Shown here: positions 42,618 through 52,600 of the stretch, piece after piece | Layout of the letters: every line of letters begins with the position of its first letter | How positions within the stretch are numbered: position 1 is the first letter of the stretch | Source: Dipteris shenzhenensis | Lineage: Eukaryota > Polypodiophyta > Polypodiopsida > Gleicheniales | Strand: one strand, 5' to 3' | Assembly (NCBI GenBank): GCA_047967505.1 | Contig: CM106539.1 | Length of the DNA stretch: 64,000 nt | The notes under the pieces: generated by a model | What the model was told of the DNA's origin: nothing | What the model saw: the letters and a program-made list of their open reading frames with translations, nothing else | Databases searched by the model: none | Translations under genes and position numbers: made by a program

Positions 42618-44270
42618 AGAAGGAGTAGCATCAGCAGCAGCAGCAGCAGAAAGTTGAAACAGGAGGAGGAGAAAGGGAAGAAGACACAGGAGCAAGAGCA
42701 AGAGCAAGAGCAAGAGCAAGAGGCGGAGGAAGAGGGAGAGGTGCAGGAGAAGGGGGAGCGAAAGAAACAGGAAGAGGAGGAAGAAGAGCAAGAGCAAGAG
42801 CAAACGGAGCAGGAGCAAGATGAGCAGCAGCAATTGGAATGGCCTCGTGACCTCAGGAGCAAGAAGAAGAGGAAACGCAAGCACAAACCCCTCGTCGATC
42901 TGTCTCACTATTCAGCCTTCTTTGCTTCCCCTGTTCCTGGTATGCTCCGATTTCGCCTCCCTTCTTGTCGTCTGCCTACCGACTCTTCTGGCTTGGAAAC
43001 AGCTGCCTCTACCCTCCGTCCTCAAGACCTAGTGCTTCTCTGCTCCGACGATCCACTTCGGGTCCACGAAAGCTTTGCAGATTGCGCTCAGAAGTTGCTG
43101 GAATCCAAGCTAAAAATCATGGCCGCTAGAATGAGGTACAGCATTGATGTGTGGAATCTAGCTGCCCAGATTGTTAATCCCTATGAAATTCTTCCTTGCG
43201 TTGCTCTTCGCGTCCTTAATAGGGCATTCTTCAAAATGTGGGAGCTCATTCACACGTTTCCTCTTGTCCCCTCTGTGGCTGTAAATCCAAGGCTACTGTC
43301 TGCCCACCTTTGCGAGGGTCCCGGAGGTTTCGTACAAGCAGTGCTTACGCATAGAGTACACAGTGCTCAAGGACGGAAGGAGGTGATGGAGAATAGATGT
43401 CAGGGTAGTCGTGCTAAAAACTACAGCGATTTGTGGTTCGCGATTACCTTAGCCAAGCCTGACAATGCTGGCGATGCATTGAAGATGCGAACGATGAATC
43501 TCCAAAACTCCATGAGTGAATCGGTTAAAGGTCACATACACTACGGCGCTGATCAATCCGGCGATATCCTGAACCCAGCTAATATTTCATCATTTGTAGA
43601 TTACGTGTTGGAACAAAGTAAAGGAGAGAAGATGCATCTGATCACTGGGGATGGCGCATTCGATGTGTCTGACGATTTTGCTGTGCAGGAACAAAGGCAT
43701 GCACGTCTCGTGTACTCTGAGATGGTGGCAGCACTTCGTCTCCAAGCGCATGGGGGGTCTTTTGTCTTGAAACTGTTTGATTGTTTTACGGAGACAACTG
43801 CGAGTATTATTTACATCCTGGCATCATTATATTCGTCGGTAGATATAGTGAGGCTGTGCACGTCTCGTGTCTGTAATTCGGAGCGATTTGTGGTTGCTCA
43901 AGGGTTCCGCGGTTTGCTTCCCAGTTTAGAGGACAACCTAATGAGCATGAGTGCAGCTTGGTGTAAGTCCGTACAGGAAGGATCTTCAGCAGCCGTGACC
44001 ATTTCTGGTAAACTACCTTTGTCATTTTTGGAAGCTTTGAGTATCAGCAATGCAGGTATAGTAAGTGAGGAAGTTGTATCCATCTCTCTGGCTGTAAGTG
44101 TGGCTCAGGATTTAGGTGAGAGGCTGTCTTTTATATCTGGCACCTCTCAACGACAGGGGATTTTGAGCATTTTGAGAAGGAAATTGAAAACCATTCCAAA
44201 GTTGCGAACTAATGCTTACTCCCTTTGTGAAGCTCTAAGTATTCCTCTAGCAGATGCACGGAGTAGTTGA
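42597..44270 (+). CDS. FtsJ-type RNA 2'-O-methyltransferase, adrift/CMTR2-like
   Basis: The protein has 557 residues in one exon and starts at an ATG in good context (ACCATGG). Residues 1-80 are Ser/Arg- then Glu/Gln-rich, partly from a GAGCAA microsatellite. A basic patch KKKRKRKHK (about 89-97) may be a nuclear signal. The methyltransferase core begins near 150. AHLCEGPGGF (about 236-245) is the AdoMet-binding loop, ITGDGAFDVS holds Asp352, FVLKLFD holds Lys392 and NSERFVV holds Glu429. These fit the last three members of the family's K-D-K-E catalytic set; I could not fix the first Lys. The loop spacing resembles cap 2'-O-methyltransferases of the adrift/CMTR2 type more than rRNA or tRNA FtsJ enzymes, and the substrate is inferred only from that. 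No stop or frameshift is seen. Confidence 0.85.
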   Translation: MASRRRSRRSSISSSSSRKLKQEEEKGKKTQEQEQEQEQEQEAEEEGEVQEKGERKKQEEEEEEQEQEQTEQEQDEQQQLEWPRDLRSKKKRKRKHKPLVDLSHYSAFFASPVPGMLRFRLPSCRLPTDSSGLETAASTLRPQDLVLLCSDDPLRVHESFADCAQKLLESKLKIMAARMRYSIDVWNLAAQIVNPYEILPCVALRVLNRAFFKMWELIHTFPLVPSVAVNPRLLSAHLCEGPGGFVQAVLTHRVHSAQGRKEVMENRCQGSRAKNYSDLWFAITLAKPDNAGDALKMRTMNLQNSMSESVKGHIHYGADQSGDILNPANISSFVDYVLEQSKGEKMHLITGDGAFDVSDDFAVQEQRHARLVYSEMVAALRLQAHGGSFVLKLFDCFTETTASIIYILASLYSSVDIVRLCTSRVCNSERFVVAQGFRGLLPSLEDNLMSMSAAWCKSVQEGSSAAVTISGKLPLSFLEALSISNAGIVSEEVVSISLAVSVAQDLGERLSFISGTSQRQGILSILRRKLKTIPKLRTNAYSLCEALSIPLADARSS

Positions 44271-44642
44271 TGTAAATTTATGGCGCATATTTTTTAGTAC
44301 TTTACCGAGCATGCTCCCAAACTCTCCCAGCAAGGCTGCAAATTAAATAGTGTCTTTAATTCATGGCACATGCTCGGAGAAGAGCGCAGTTTGAAGTTTT
44401 GCATGTCACAAAGATACCCAATGATAACCCTGCGACCAATAGATAATCTCATTTATAATAGTACATAACATAATGGGGGGTCCCCACGAATAAGTGATGT
44501 CAAGAAACATTGGGGAGTTGGAAATAAATCTCTTGTTTTGCGTGCAATTACTACCCTTGACTCTTTAACTGGGCTTTAAAAATTTCAAAGAAAATATAAG
44601 TGAAACTTGAGATTGGAGTTGGGTTGTCTTGTGCGCTGGCGT

Positions 44643-44678
<36 letters not shown>

Positions 44679-44707
44679 GAGTTGGGTTGTCTTGTGCTCT
44701 GCCCTTA

Positions 44708-44750
<43 letters not shown>

Positions 44751-44855
44751 ACTGACCCCACCTGTGAACCCCCATATGAGGACATAGTGGCAATAGATGT
44801 GTAGGATGGGCAAGGTAGGCACAGTTGTTACAGACCTCAGATTGGCTTTGTTAGC
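44271..44855. repeat. 3' flank with a duplicated unit and two (GA)n runs
   Basis: A unit ATTGGAGTTGGGTTGTCTTG is present at about 44612 and 44677, each followed by a GA run (44645-44674 and 44709-44749). The two minus-strand Ser/Leu frames are artefacts. The rest is the downstream flank of the methyltransferase. Confidence 0.8.
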
Positions 44856-45065
44856 AGCAGATTAGAGTTGCCATCTACAACCAACAGTGAGCAGATTTCT
44901 TCCAGATGGAGGTGACAGGACAAGCGCAGGCAAAGGGCAGTAAAGCCCATGATAGGTGACGTGTTGGTTGGGTCAACCAGCTGACCAGGTTGGTTGGGTT
45001 AGTGGTTGATCTGATCGGGTGGGTGGTCAGGAGATTTGGTCAACCAGATCTGGGTGCTGCCTTGC
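44856..45065. repeat. Dispersed GTTGGTTGGGTCAACC repeat
   Basis: The stretch matches 60945-61135 in the same orientation. Shared blocks include CAACCAACA, AGATGGAGG.., GTAAAGCC.ATGA..AGGTGAC, TTGGGTCAACC and ATCTG.TCGG. A weaker relative lies at 61740-61890. It is non-coding and may be part of an LTR or leader of the flanking copia sequence. Confidence 0.65.
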
Positions 45066-45079
45066 CCTAAAGGAGGAGC

Positions 45080-45990
45080 CCCTTACGAGAAAGAGGAGAC
45101 CTTATTTTCAGGAGAATACCCATCCCAAGTTTTGGGGACTCAAGAAAGCTCTATGGTACACATTATCTACTTTGGAAGAAGAAGCTCCGGAGCCACCTAG
45201 TGGTGAGGCTGATTCGGGAGATCACAGGAGTAGTGGAGCTAAGGCCCCAGGACATCAATGTTGCCAGGATAGTGGTGACACCAGCAGATCCCAATGCATA
45301 CAAAGATTGGATACTGCGTGATGCAGAAGCTGCAGTCATGATCATTGGCGCAACTGCAGATCCTCCTGCATATTGAGCTTGCGGATATGACCCTTTAAGC
45401 ATGGACCATTCTAGAGTCATCGACTTCGAGGCAGAACTTTACAACATGAAGATGGATGAGGGGAACTCAATACAAGACCACATCTTTAAGATGAAAATAC
45501 TGCGAAGGAGAAAAGATTAACTCTGTAGTACATGAAGACTTTGGAAGACTCAGGGGTGACTGATATACTGAGATGGAGAGAGGATGTCTCTATGGACCTA
45601 GAAAGCTCTAACGGTGAAGTACAGTAAAGTACACGAAATGGCTTAATCAAGATGATTCATGCGTCAAAGACTTTCGAAAGACGAAGGACGTCCCTGAGTG
45701 GCAAGAAGCAATGGAGACTTTGCCACTCAATGGAGACTGAGATAAATGCCATTGTAAAAACTTCACGTGGGATTTGGCGCCAAGACCGGCAAAATGGAAG
45801 GTGATTGGAACCTAGTGGATCTACAGAGCCAGATATAAGTCGGAAGGTACGCTTGACAAGTACAAGGCAAGGTTGGTGGCCATGGGTTACTTATAGGATG
45901 AGGGCCTAGATTATGATGAGACCTTTGCACCAACAGCTTGGATGGAAATAATTCGGATATTGATGGCTTTGCTGCTCACTATAAGTGGCC
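45080..45990 (+). pseudogene. Copia fragment: Gag joined to start of RT
   Basis: The first part reads NAYKDWILRDAEAAVMIIGA and later FEAELYNMKMDEGNSIQDHI, which is copia Gag. After about 45650 the text changes to reverse transcriptase with NFTWDLAPR, ARYKSEGTLDKYKARLVAMG and EGLDYDETFAPTA. The knuckle, protease and integrase are absent, so an internal deletion joined Gag to RT. Several stops occur. It ends near 45990, before the catalytic YVDD block. A downstream piece of similar copia sequence lies at 55676-56430. Confidence 0.75.
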
Positions 45991-47284
45991 GAGACTTGTA
46001 GTAGTAGTAGTTTATGTGGAGGGCCATAGGGCTTTCAGACCAAGCAAAGCATGGTGTGCATAGTCATGTGTGTGTTTGTGTGTGTGCGCGTGCGTGTGAT
46101 CAGGAAGGCTTTTGAAGAAGCCTTGGAAGAACAACCTATGAGAGTGAAGCTGCCATTTTCTTTAACTTGCGATCATCTCTGTATCGGTCTCTCTAGGATC
46201 CTATTCTTTTGGAGAGCTTCCTCTTGCCCAATTAGAAGGTTTTGATACTGCTTCTAGTAGGTGCTCCACTTTGGCCAGCTATGTATGTACATTCTTTATC
46301 TGCTGTGTGTGTGTGTGTGTGTGAGCATGCTACCAAACACATCAATGATTACTACTCACAAATTGGTCTTTCTCCAAGTTCATTGGATTCAAACTTGAGC
46401 CTCCATTCAAAGAGGAAATAGTGAATGTGCGCCCAGTTACTAGGCAATTAATTCCTAGGGCCAAAGTGTGCAACAGGGGGCCAAAAGAGTGGTGCAATTA
46501 AAAATTGCTATTTTTAGCATAGGGTTCTAAAAAGAGGGGGAGAGCCCTTCTTTTGGACTTAGAAGGCCAAAATCAGTTCCAAAAGAAGCTAGACCATTAG
46601 TTGTGAGCTGCTAGAGCTTGCCAAGTGCTGCTAGGGCCAAATCGTCATCTGCCAGGAGCTTCCGGAGCCTGCCAAGGAAAATCGCCATTAGCCAGGGCCA
46701 GTTCCAGTGCATCCAGGGCCTGCCACAGAGGAAATTGCACCTGATCTAGGAGCTTGTTGTTTGCAGATTGCGATTTCAGCCACGGTGTCTCTTCCAGATT
46801 GTGATTTCATCTACAGGTCTTCCGGGCTACCCCAGGTGACTACGTCTAGTTCCAGGGCTGTTCCACATGTTTCCAGGCTGTCCAGGTTGCTACAGAAGAT
46901 TGTGATTTTGCTTCTAGGCTGTCCAGGCTCTGCAAGGAAACTTGCGATTTGATTTCTGGAGCCTTTTGGGTGTTGTTGCTGATTTTGGTAACTTTCCAAG
47001 CATGGGTGTTCGCTTCTAAGCTGCTCTTGGGGTTGTGCCAGGGTAGAATCAGCTTTTCTCTGTAGGATCTAGAGTTTTCCAGTGCTGGTGACCTTTCTTC
47101 TGTGGATATTGGGTGGAAGGAGGCTTGTCTTTGCTTGCTTTTTCTGTTTCCTGATTGGTTGTTGGCTAGTTGTTGCGTTTGGGTTTCTTTCGTCGCGAAG
47201 AAAGATTGATTTATGCTGCTGGGCAGTGGCCAGGGAGGCTATAGATTGAGGCAACCCGTTTGGAAGTGCTTTGTCGATTGATTG
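45991..47284. other. Unidentified DNA left of the gypsy element
   Basis: The segment contains a short TG microsatellite near 46072 and another near 46300. Between 46690 and 46960 there are imperfect repeats of AGATTGTGATTT with C..CCAGG..-type text. I see no supported gene. The sequence resumes after the gypsy at 55301, so it was one stretch before that insertion. Confidence 0.45.
47280..47284. repeat. 5-bp target-site duplication of the gypsy element, left
   Basis: GATTG precedes the left LTR and recurs at 55296-55300 directly after the right LTR. Confidence 0.9.
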
Positions 47285-48259
47285 TGTCACCACAATGTAA
47301 ATATCCTAAGTCAAAGTACAGTTGACCATTTATTTGATCATAATTAAAGAGTTTTATATGTGTTAATTACGGTCAAAGAGTTATTTTAATGGTCAAAGGA
47401 TTGACTACGGTCAAAGATACTTGACTCTAGTCAAGTAAACCTGACTGCGGTCAGAGAGTGTTGACTTCGGTCAACAAGACTTGGCATGCGCCAAGAGGGT
47501 TAACCCCGGTTAACCAAGATGTGCCAACTCCGGTTGGAGAGACTTGGCTATAATTAAGGCGCCTTGACCCTTAGTCAAAGCTCTTTAATTATAATCAAGA
47601 GTGTTGACTCCGGTCAACCAGAGAAAATATATATATATTTATTTGTATATATATTTGTTTAGATGTGCACATGTGTTCAGTGGGGACGCCCACCGTGACT
47701 AGGATTAGTCCACAGTGTATTATTTGCATGCAAAGCGCTAACAATTAATGGGTACCATGGTGGTGCGCTTTAATTAATTGTTGCAGGTACTAGGAAGGAT
47801 TATTTTTCCTAAGCGAAATGGGAGCCTGACAAGCATCCAGGAAGCGGTTCGTGTGACCGAGAGCTTTGAAGACTCCAGAATGGCCCTTAGAGGCTTGTAA
47901 TAGGTTTTAGTCTAGATTTTAGACAAGTGGCATGTTGCCAATTTGAATGGGGCTTGAAGCTCTTGTAAAAGGATTTTTCTTTTCACGTTTTGGGAGGAGA
48001 GACTTACGAGACAGCTTGAAGCTGAACTTCTGTAATCAATTTTCTGAAATGAATAAAGACCTTCGGGGGGGTCCAGCCCGACGATTTGTCCTGGGCCCTA
48101 GTGTATGTTCAGAGAGAGGGAGTGAGGGAGAGCCTTTGGAGCATGTAATTCCGTCGTACACGTGAAGCTATTGCTGTTTTTCCACTCTCAGTGCTGTTTC
48201 GTCAGTTTGGGTTGTATAAGCCATAGCTGTTGCATCACCCTTCCTCAATTACGGTTGTA
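47285..48259 (+). repeat. 5' LTR of the gypsy element
   Basis: The LTR starts TGTCACC and ends GGTTGTA, so its ends are TG and TA, not the common TG and CA. U3 holds the hairpin array (47401-47618) and a TATA-rich stretch (47627-47655). AATAAA lies at 48052-48057. The 72-codon frame inside it (47947-48165) recurs identically in the right LTR and is not treated as a gene. Confidence 0.95.
47310..47655 (+). promoter_or_regulatory. U3 promoter region: TTGAC/GTCAA hairpin array then TATA
   Basis: From 47310 to 47618 TTGAC or its complement occurs more than a dozen times, mostly paired as short palindromes with 4-nt centres. Examples are TTGACTACGGTCAA (47401), CTTGACTCTAGTCAAG (47420) and CTGACTGCGGTCAG (47441). 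Further ones are GTTGACTTCGGTCAAC (47460), CTTGGCATGCGCCAAG (47480), CCAACTCCGGTTGG (47524) and GTTGACTCCGGTCAAC (47603). A TATATATATTTATTTG stretch begins just after, at about 47629. TTGAC is the W-box core known to bind WRKY factors; that these sites do so is inference. Confidence 0.7.
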
Positions 48260-48260
48260 T

Positions 48261-48272
48261 TGGTATCAGAGC
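48261..48272 (+). other. Primer-binding site, tRNA-iMet
   Basis: TGGTATCAGAGC, the complement of the 3' end of plant initiator tRNA-Met, begins one base after the 5' LTR end. It primes minus-strand DNA synthesis. Confidence 0.95.
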
Positions 48273-48871
48273 ATGGTTTCACAGCTTTCTCAAACTGTGA
48301 CGATCCAACGGATATGAAGTCTCTGAGTGATCGGAAGATATTACACCGGTCAGTTGGGAGAAGACTTGCTGGTAAGTGCTGGTACGGGTGAAAGTCCCCG
48401 TCTGAGACTGGCGAGAATGAAGCCCTGAGGCTACGGATGGGTGACGCTCTCCACCGTATTGACGGAAGCTTTCTCCTGTGACGGCAGTCTGAAAGAGTCC
48501 GTGAATTTTCACGTAGGTGTGGATTGTTGGTAGCGGATGATTGACTGTCATATCTTCTTCCACCAGCGACCAGACACACCCAATTTTTACAAGCAAGGAA
48601 GGCCGTGAACACCCAGTTTCGGTTGTATTGCTCGTTGTCCAGCTGAATGAAATAATGGCGCAGAAGAAGCGTCGAGGTGAATCAGAGAAAGTGAGCACGT
48701 GAAGATAAATTTGAGCCTGTGTTGCTGGCGTGGTCTCGTATGCAAGACGCGCGAAGGAGCAGATCCTGAAGACGGACGTGCGCGACACTGACGGACGTGC
48801 GCGACGCTGACGGGCGTGCTCGATGAATCCCGGTTTTTTTTTTTTGCCAGCCAAGGTTTAACCTTAGGCTT

Positions 48872-49039
48872 ACGTGGCAAACAGTAGGGCAGATGACGTG
48901 GCACAGGTGTACATGTGGCATGCACAGAGCTGACGTGGCAGACACGTGTGAATGCTGACGTGGCAGCATGTGCAGGCTGATGACGTGGCAGTACACGTGG
49001 CATCCAGCTCAGAACTGACGTGGCACTCTGACACGTGGC
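48872..49039 (+). promoter_or_regulatory. Array of eight ACGTGGC cores
   Basis: ACGTGGC begins at 48872, 48896, 48933, 48958, 48983, 48995, 49018 and 49033, all on the plus strand, most within TGACGTGGCA. One ACACGTGT also occurs at 48943. ACGTG is the G-box/ABRE core bound by plant bZIP factors. The spacing of 12-37 bp is irregular. Confidence 0.75.
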
Positions 49040-49643
49040 AGCCAGGCTGGCAGACCTGTGGTTAGTGTGACCTTGTTCAAGCTAACTGCAGTTAGCTGAC
49101 CCTGGTCAGGGATTTGGTCAGAGGACAGCCTAACCAGACTGGACTGGTGCAGTTACCCAGTTTGGTTCAGTTAGTGGCCAAGTTACAGTCATCTAACCAG
49201 ACCAGAACAGGACTGATCTGGTTAATGTAACCAGTAGTTACCCATCTGGTTACTGTTCTTTCAAAAAAAAAAAAAAAAAAAAAAAAGACAGTTGCAGAGA
49301 CAGTTTTGGCTATCAATTTTTTTCCTGCCTGTCAGACTTTTACTGTCAGAAAAGTAGCAGAGAACCAGAGAAAAGCAGAAAAAAAAAGAGATGCATGCCT
49401 TTGTGCACAGAAAAGGGGAAACAGATGCCTTTTGAAGCCATCTGCAGCAGCCAGAAAAAAGGGGAATATAAATTGTTGATGCTTTGGAAATTGTGTGGGT
49501 ATCTGCCTTGAACTGACAGCCAGTACTGGCATAGATTGTGAATGCAAAACACCTCTTGTTGAGGTACCTTTTCTGTTGGAAAAGCAAAGGTAGTGTGCAT
49601 TAGTTACTTGCACAGTGTGAGAAAAATCTGCAGATCTCAGAAT

Positions 49644-52600
49644 ATGGATCAATCACCTATCCAGTGGGATTCTCAAGATAGGGATGTGCATCCAAGACAG
49701 AGGAATGTGCCACAAACTCAACAAGAATTTGAACAAATGGTACGCACTCGTATACAAGAGCTGGAAAATCTTAAAAGGGATCCCAGGGCTCAGCATTTGT
49801 TTCCAGCAGAAGCTATGCCTAATCCAGTATATGACGTGCCAATGCCAGAGGCACACTCTCGTGTACAGTCTGAGAGAGAGAGATCTCATAGATCTCATAG
49901 GAGACGGTCCCATAGTAAAAAGAGATCGAGGCGTCATCACCGATCTCCTAGTCCATCACCGTCTACCTCGAGTTCGACTTCTGTGTCTTCTTCTTCCTTA
50001 TCAGATAAACCATCCAGGAAAAGAAGGAAACACGAGAAGTCTGGGAAGAGAAAGTCTTCCAAAGCGACCAAGGAATTTAAAGAGGGAGGAAAATCTGTTA
50101 AGTTTATGACCTACAATGGACAGTATGGTCATACAGACAAAGCATTGCAGTTTATCAGACAGTTTGATGCTGCATTCGGTACTGAGAAATTTTCAGAATC
50201 CTCCAAGTTAAGAATGGTCAGCCTACACTTAACAGCAACGGCTAGTGCATGGTGGAGTGCACTGACCACAGATGGATCAGCCCCAAGAAAGTGGAAGGGC
50301 TTCAAGAAAGCCTTCTACCAGCAGTTCATGCCTAAACAGTTTAGAGACCATGTTCTTCAAGACTGGGACAGCTTGCACATGGATGCAGGAGATACAGTGG
50401 ATGGGTACAACCAAAAGTTTTGGGATGCTTATTTGCAGGTTGCACCGTTCAAAAAGATCTCCAAAGGTACCCAGATGAGGAAGTACAGAGCAGGTCTCAC
50501 TCCAAGAATTCAGGCAGTAGTGAATGCTTTGGGGGCAAAGAATATTCAAGATCTTATGCATTCAGCCTCAGTAGCGAGTCTTGTGCCGCTACAAGATCCA
50601 TCTACAGTGCCATCCTTGCATGCAGGACGTGCTGATAAAAAGAAAACTGATTTTCAAAAATCAGAAAAGAAAGAGTCCCCTAAGGCTGAAAAGAAAGGGT
50701 TTCAGCCTCAGAAGCCGAGGGGTACTCAGTTCTCGAAGACCTATAAGGGCAAATCTCTATTTACCCCTGAACAGATAGCGGAATTCCGTAGAGATGGGAA
50801 ATGCTTCAGGTGCGGTAAAGAGGGGCATGTGGCTGCCCAATGCCCAGAAAAGCCTTCAACATCGAAGGGAAAAGAGGCAGAGAAGCCACGAGGACCGCAA
50901 AAGCCAATGGCGGGGGGAATTCCTGATATACTGGGTCATGCTTTGAACCCAGAAGAACGAGAATTGCTGCTATCATGGGGCAAAGTTAGAGACCAGCAAG
51001 CGCTAATTTTATTTGATCCAGGGGCTACTGATAATTTCATATCAGAGGATCTAGCCCTGAGGCTGGGAATAAAGACGGAAGAGCTAGGCAGGGCTTTGGA
51101 TGCCGATCAAATGTTTTGTGGGAATCCTGTGCCAGTTACTCCCTTGATAGGGAAGCTCCGTCTTCATATTCAGAGTTATGTGGATCAGGAAGACTTCTTC
51201 ATTTCTCCACTGAAACATTATGATGTAGTTTTGGGGATGCCTTGGTTTCACCGCAAGGCAGTGAAGTTGACTCTTCCTGAAAGAGTGCTGGAATTTGTAC
51301 ATAGGGGGAAAAATCAGCGTGTAATTGCCAGGAATAAAGGGGACACTATCCCCATTGTATCTGATGTTTCATGCGGTAAAGCAATAAAGTCTGCAATTTC
51401 TGCGTACATGGTGTTTGTAAAAGAAAAAGAGAATGATATGCATGCTGAAATGAATGATGCAGACAAAAATAAGTTCCAGTTTCTTGTAAACTTTAAAGAT
51501 TGCTTTTCTGATGTTTTGCCAGGGGAGTTACCCCCAGAGAGACCAGAAGATCATCAGATAGAGTTAATGCCTGGTAGTGAGCCACCAAACAGACCCCCTT
51601 ATAGAGTCAGTGCGACTCAGAGAGAGGAGATTATGGCTCAGGTACAGGACTTGCTATCCAAAGGGTTGATTCAGCCCAGCTCGTCTCCTTTTTGTTCCCC
51701 TGTACTGTTAGTACAGAAGAAAGATGGTTCATTCCGTATGTGCGTCGATTATCGCGCACTGAACAAAATGACCATCAAGAATAGATTCCCTATTCCGCGT
51801 ATTGATGATGTCTTGGATCAGCTAAATGGAGCTTCAGTTTTCAGCAGGATAGACTTTAAGAGTGGCTACCACCAAGTGAGGATACAGCCTCAGGATGTGC
51901 ACAAGACAGCATTCCGCACTACATTCGGGTTGTATGAATACTTAGTGATGCCTTTTGGGTTGACAAATGCTCCAGCCACATTCAATAGAATGATGGATCG
52001 CATCTTCAGGAAGTACAGGCATTTTACGGGTACTTTCTTTGATGACATCTTAGTTTTTTCTAAGACAGAGGAAGAGCACAGAGAACATCTTGCTATAGTG
52101 TTTCAAGAGCTGAGAAATCATCAGCTCTATGCAAACAGCAAGAAAAGTGAGTTCTTCTTGGAAGAAATCCACTATCTGGGGCATATAATATCCAAGAATG
52201 GGATACAAATGGATCCAGCGAAGATCAGTGCCATTCAGGAATGGCCAGAGCTGAAAACTGTGCATGAAGTTCGAAGTTTTTTAGGCTTGTGTTCTTACTA
52301 CAGAAGGTTTATCAGACATTTTGCTGATATCGCAGCTCCATTACATGACCTCACTAAGAAAAATGCAGCCTTCACATGGGGATTATCACAGAAGAAAGCA
52401 TTCAATACACTCAAGGAAAAGTTGACTACAGAGCCTATTTTGGTAGTTCCGGATCTGTATCAGTCTTTTGATGTGGATTGCGATGCTTGTGGAGAATGTG
52501 TTGGGGCTGCATTGCATCAGAATGGTCATGTAGTAGCCTATGAAAGCAGACGACTTCGGGATGCGGAAAGATATTTAGGAATCTATGAGAAAGAGTTATT

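Larger units (their letters stand above)
48260..49643 (+). other. Untranslated leader of the gypsy element
   Basis: The leader is 1.4 kb between LTR and Gag ATG. It contains the PBS, an ACGTGGC array at 48872-49039, AACCAGA/CTGGTTA-type repeats at 49080-49255, a 26-base A run (49261-49286) and no credible gene. Packaging and dimerisation signals would be expected here but cannot be located by eye. Confidence 0.8.

Noticed and set aside
42423-42908. Leu-rich minus-strand frame resembling a membrane protein
   Set aside because: It is the antisense of the Glu/Gln-rich start of the methyltransferase gene.
47947-48165. 72-residue frame repeated exactly at 54983-55201
   Set aside because: It looks like a duplicated small gene, but both copies lie inside LTRs and have no coding signature.
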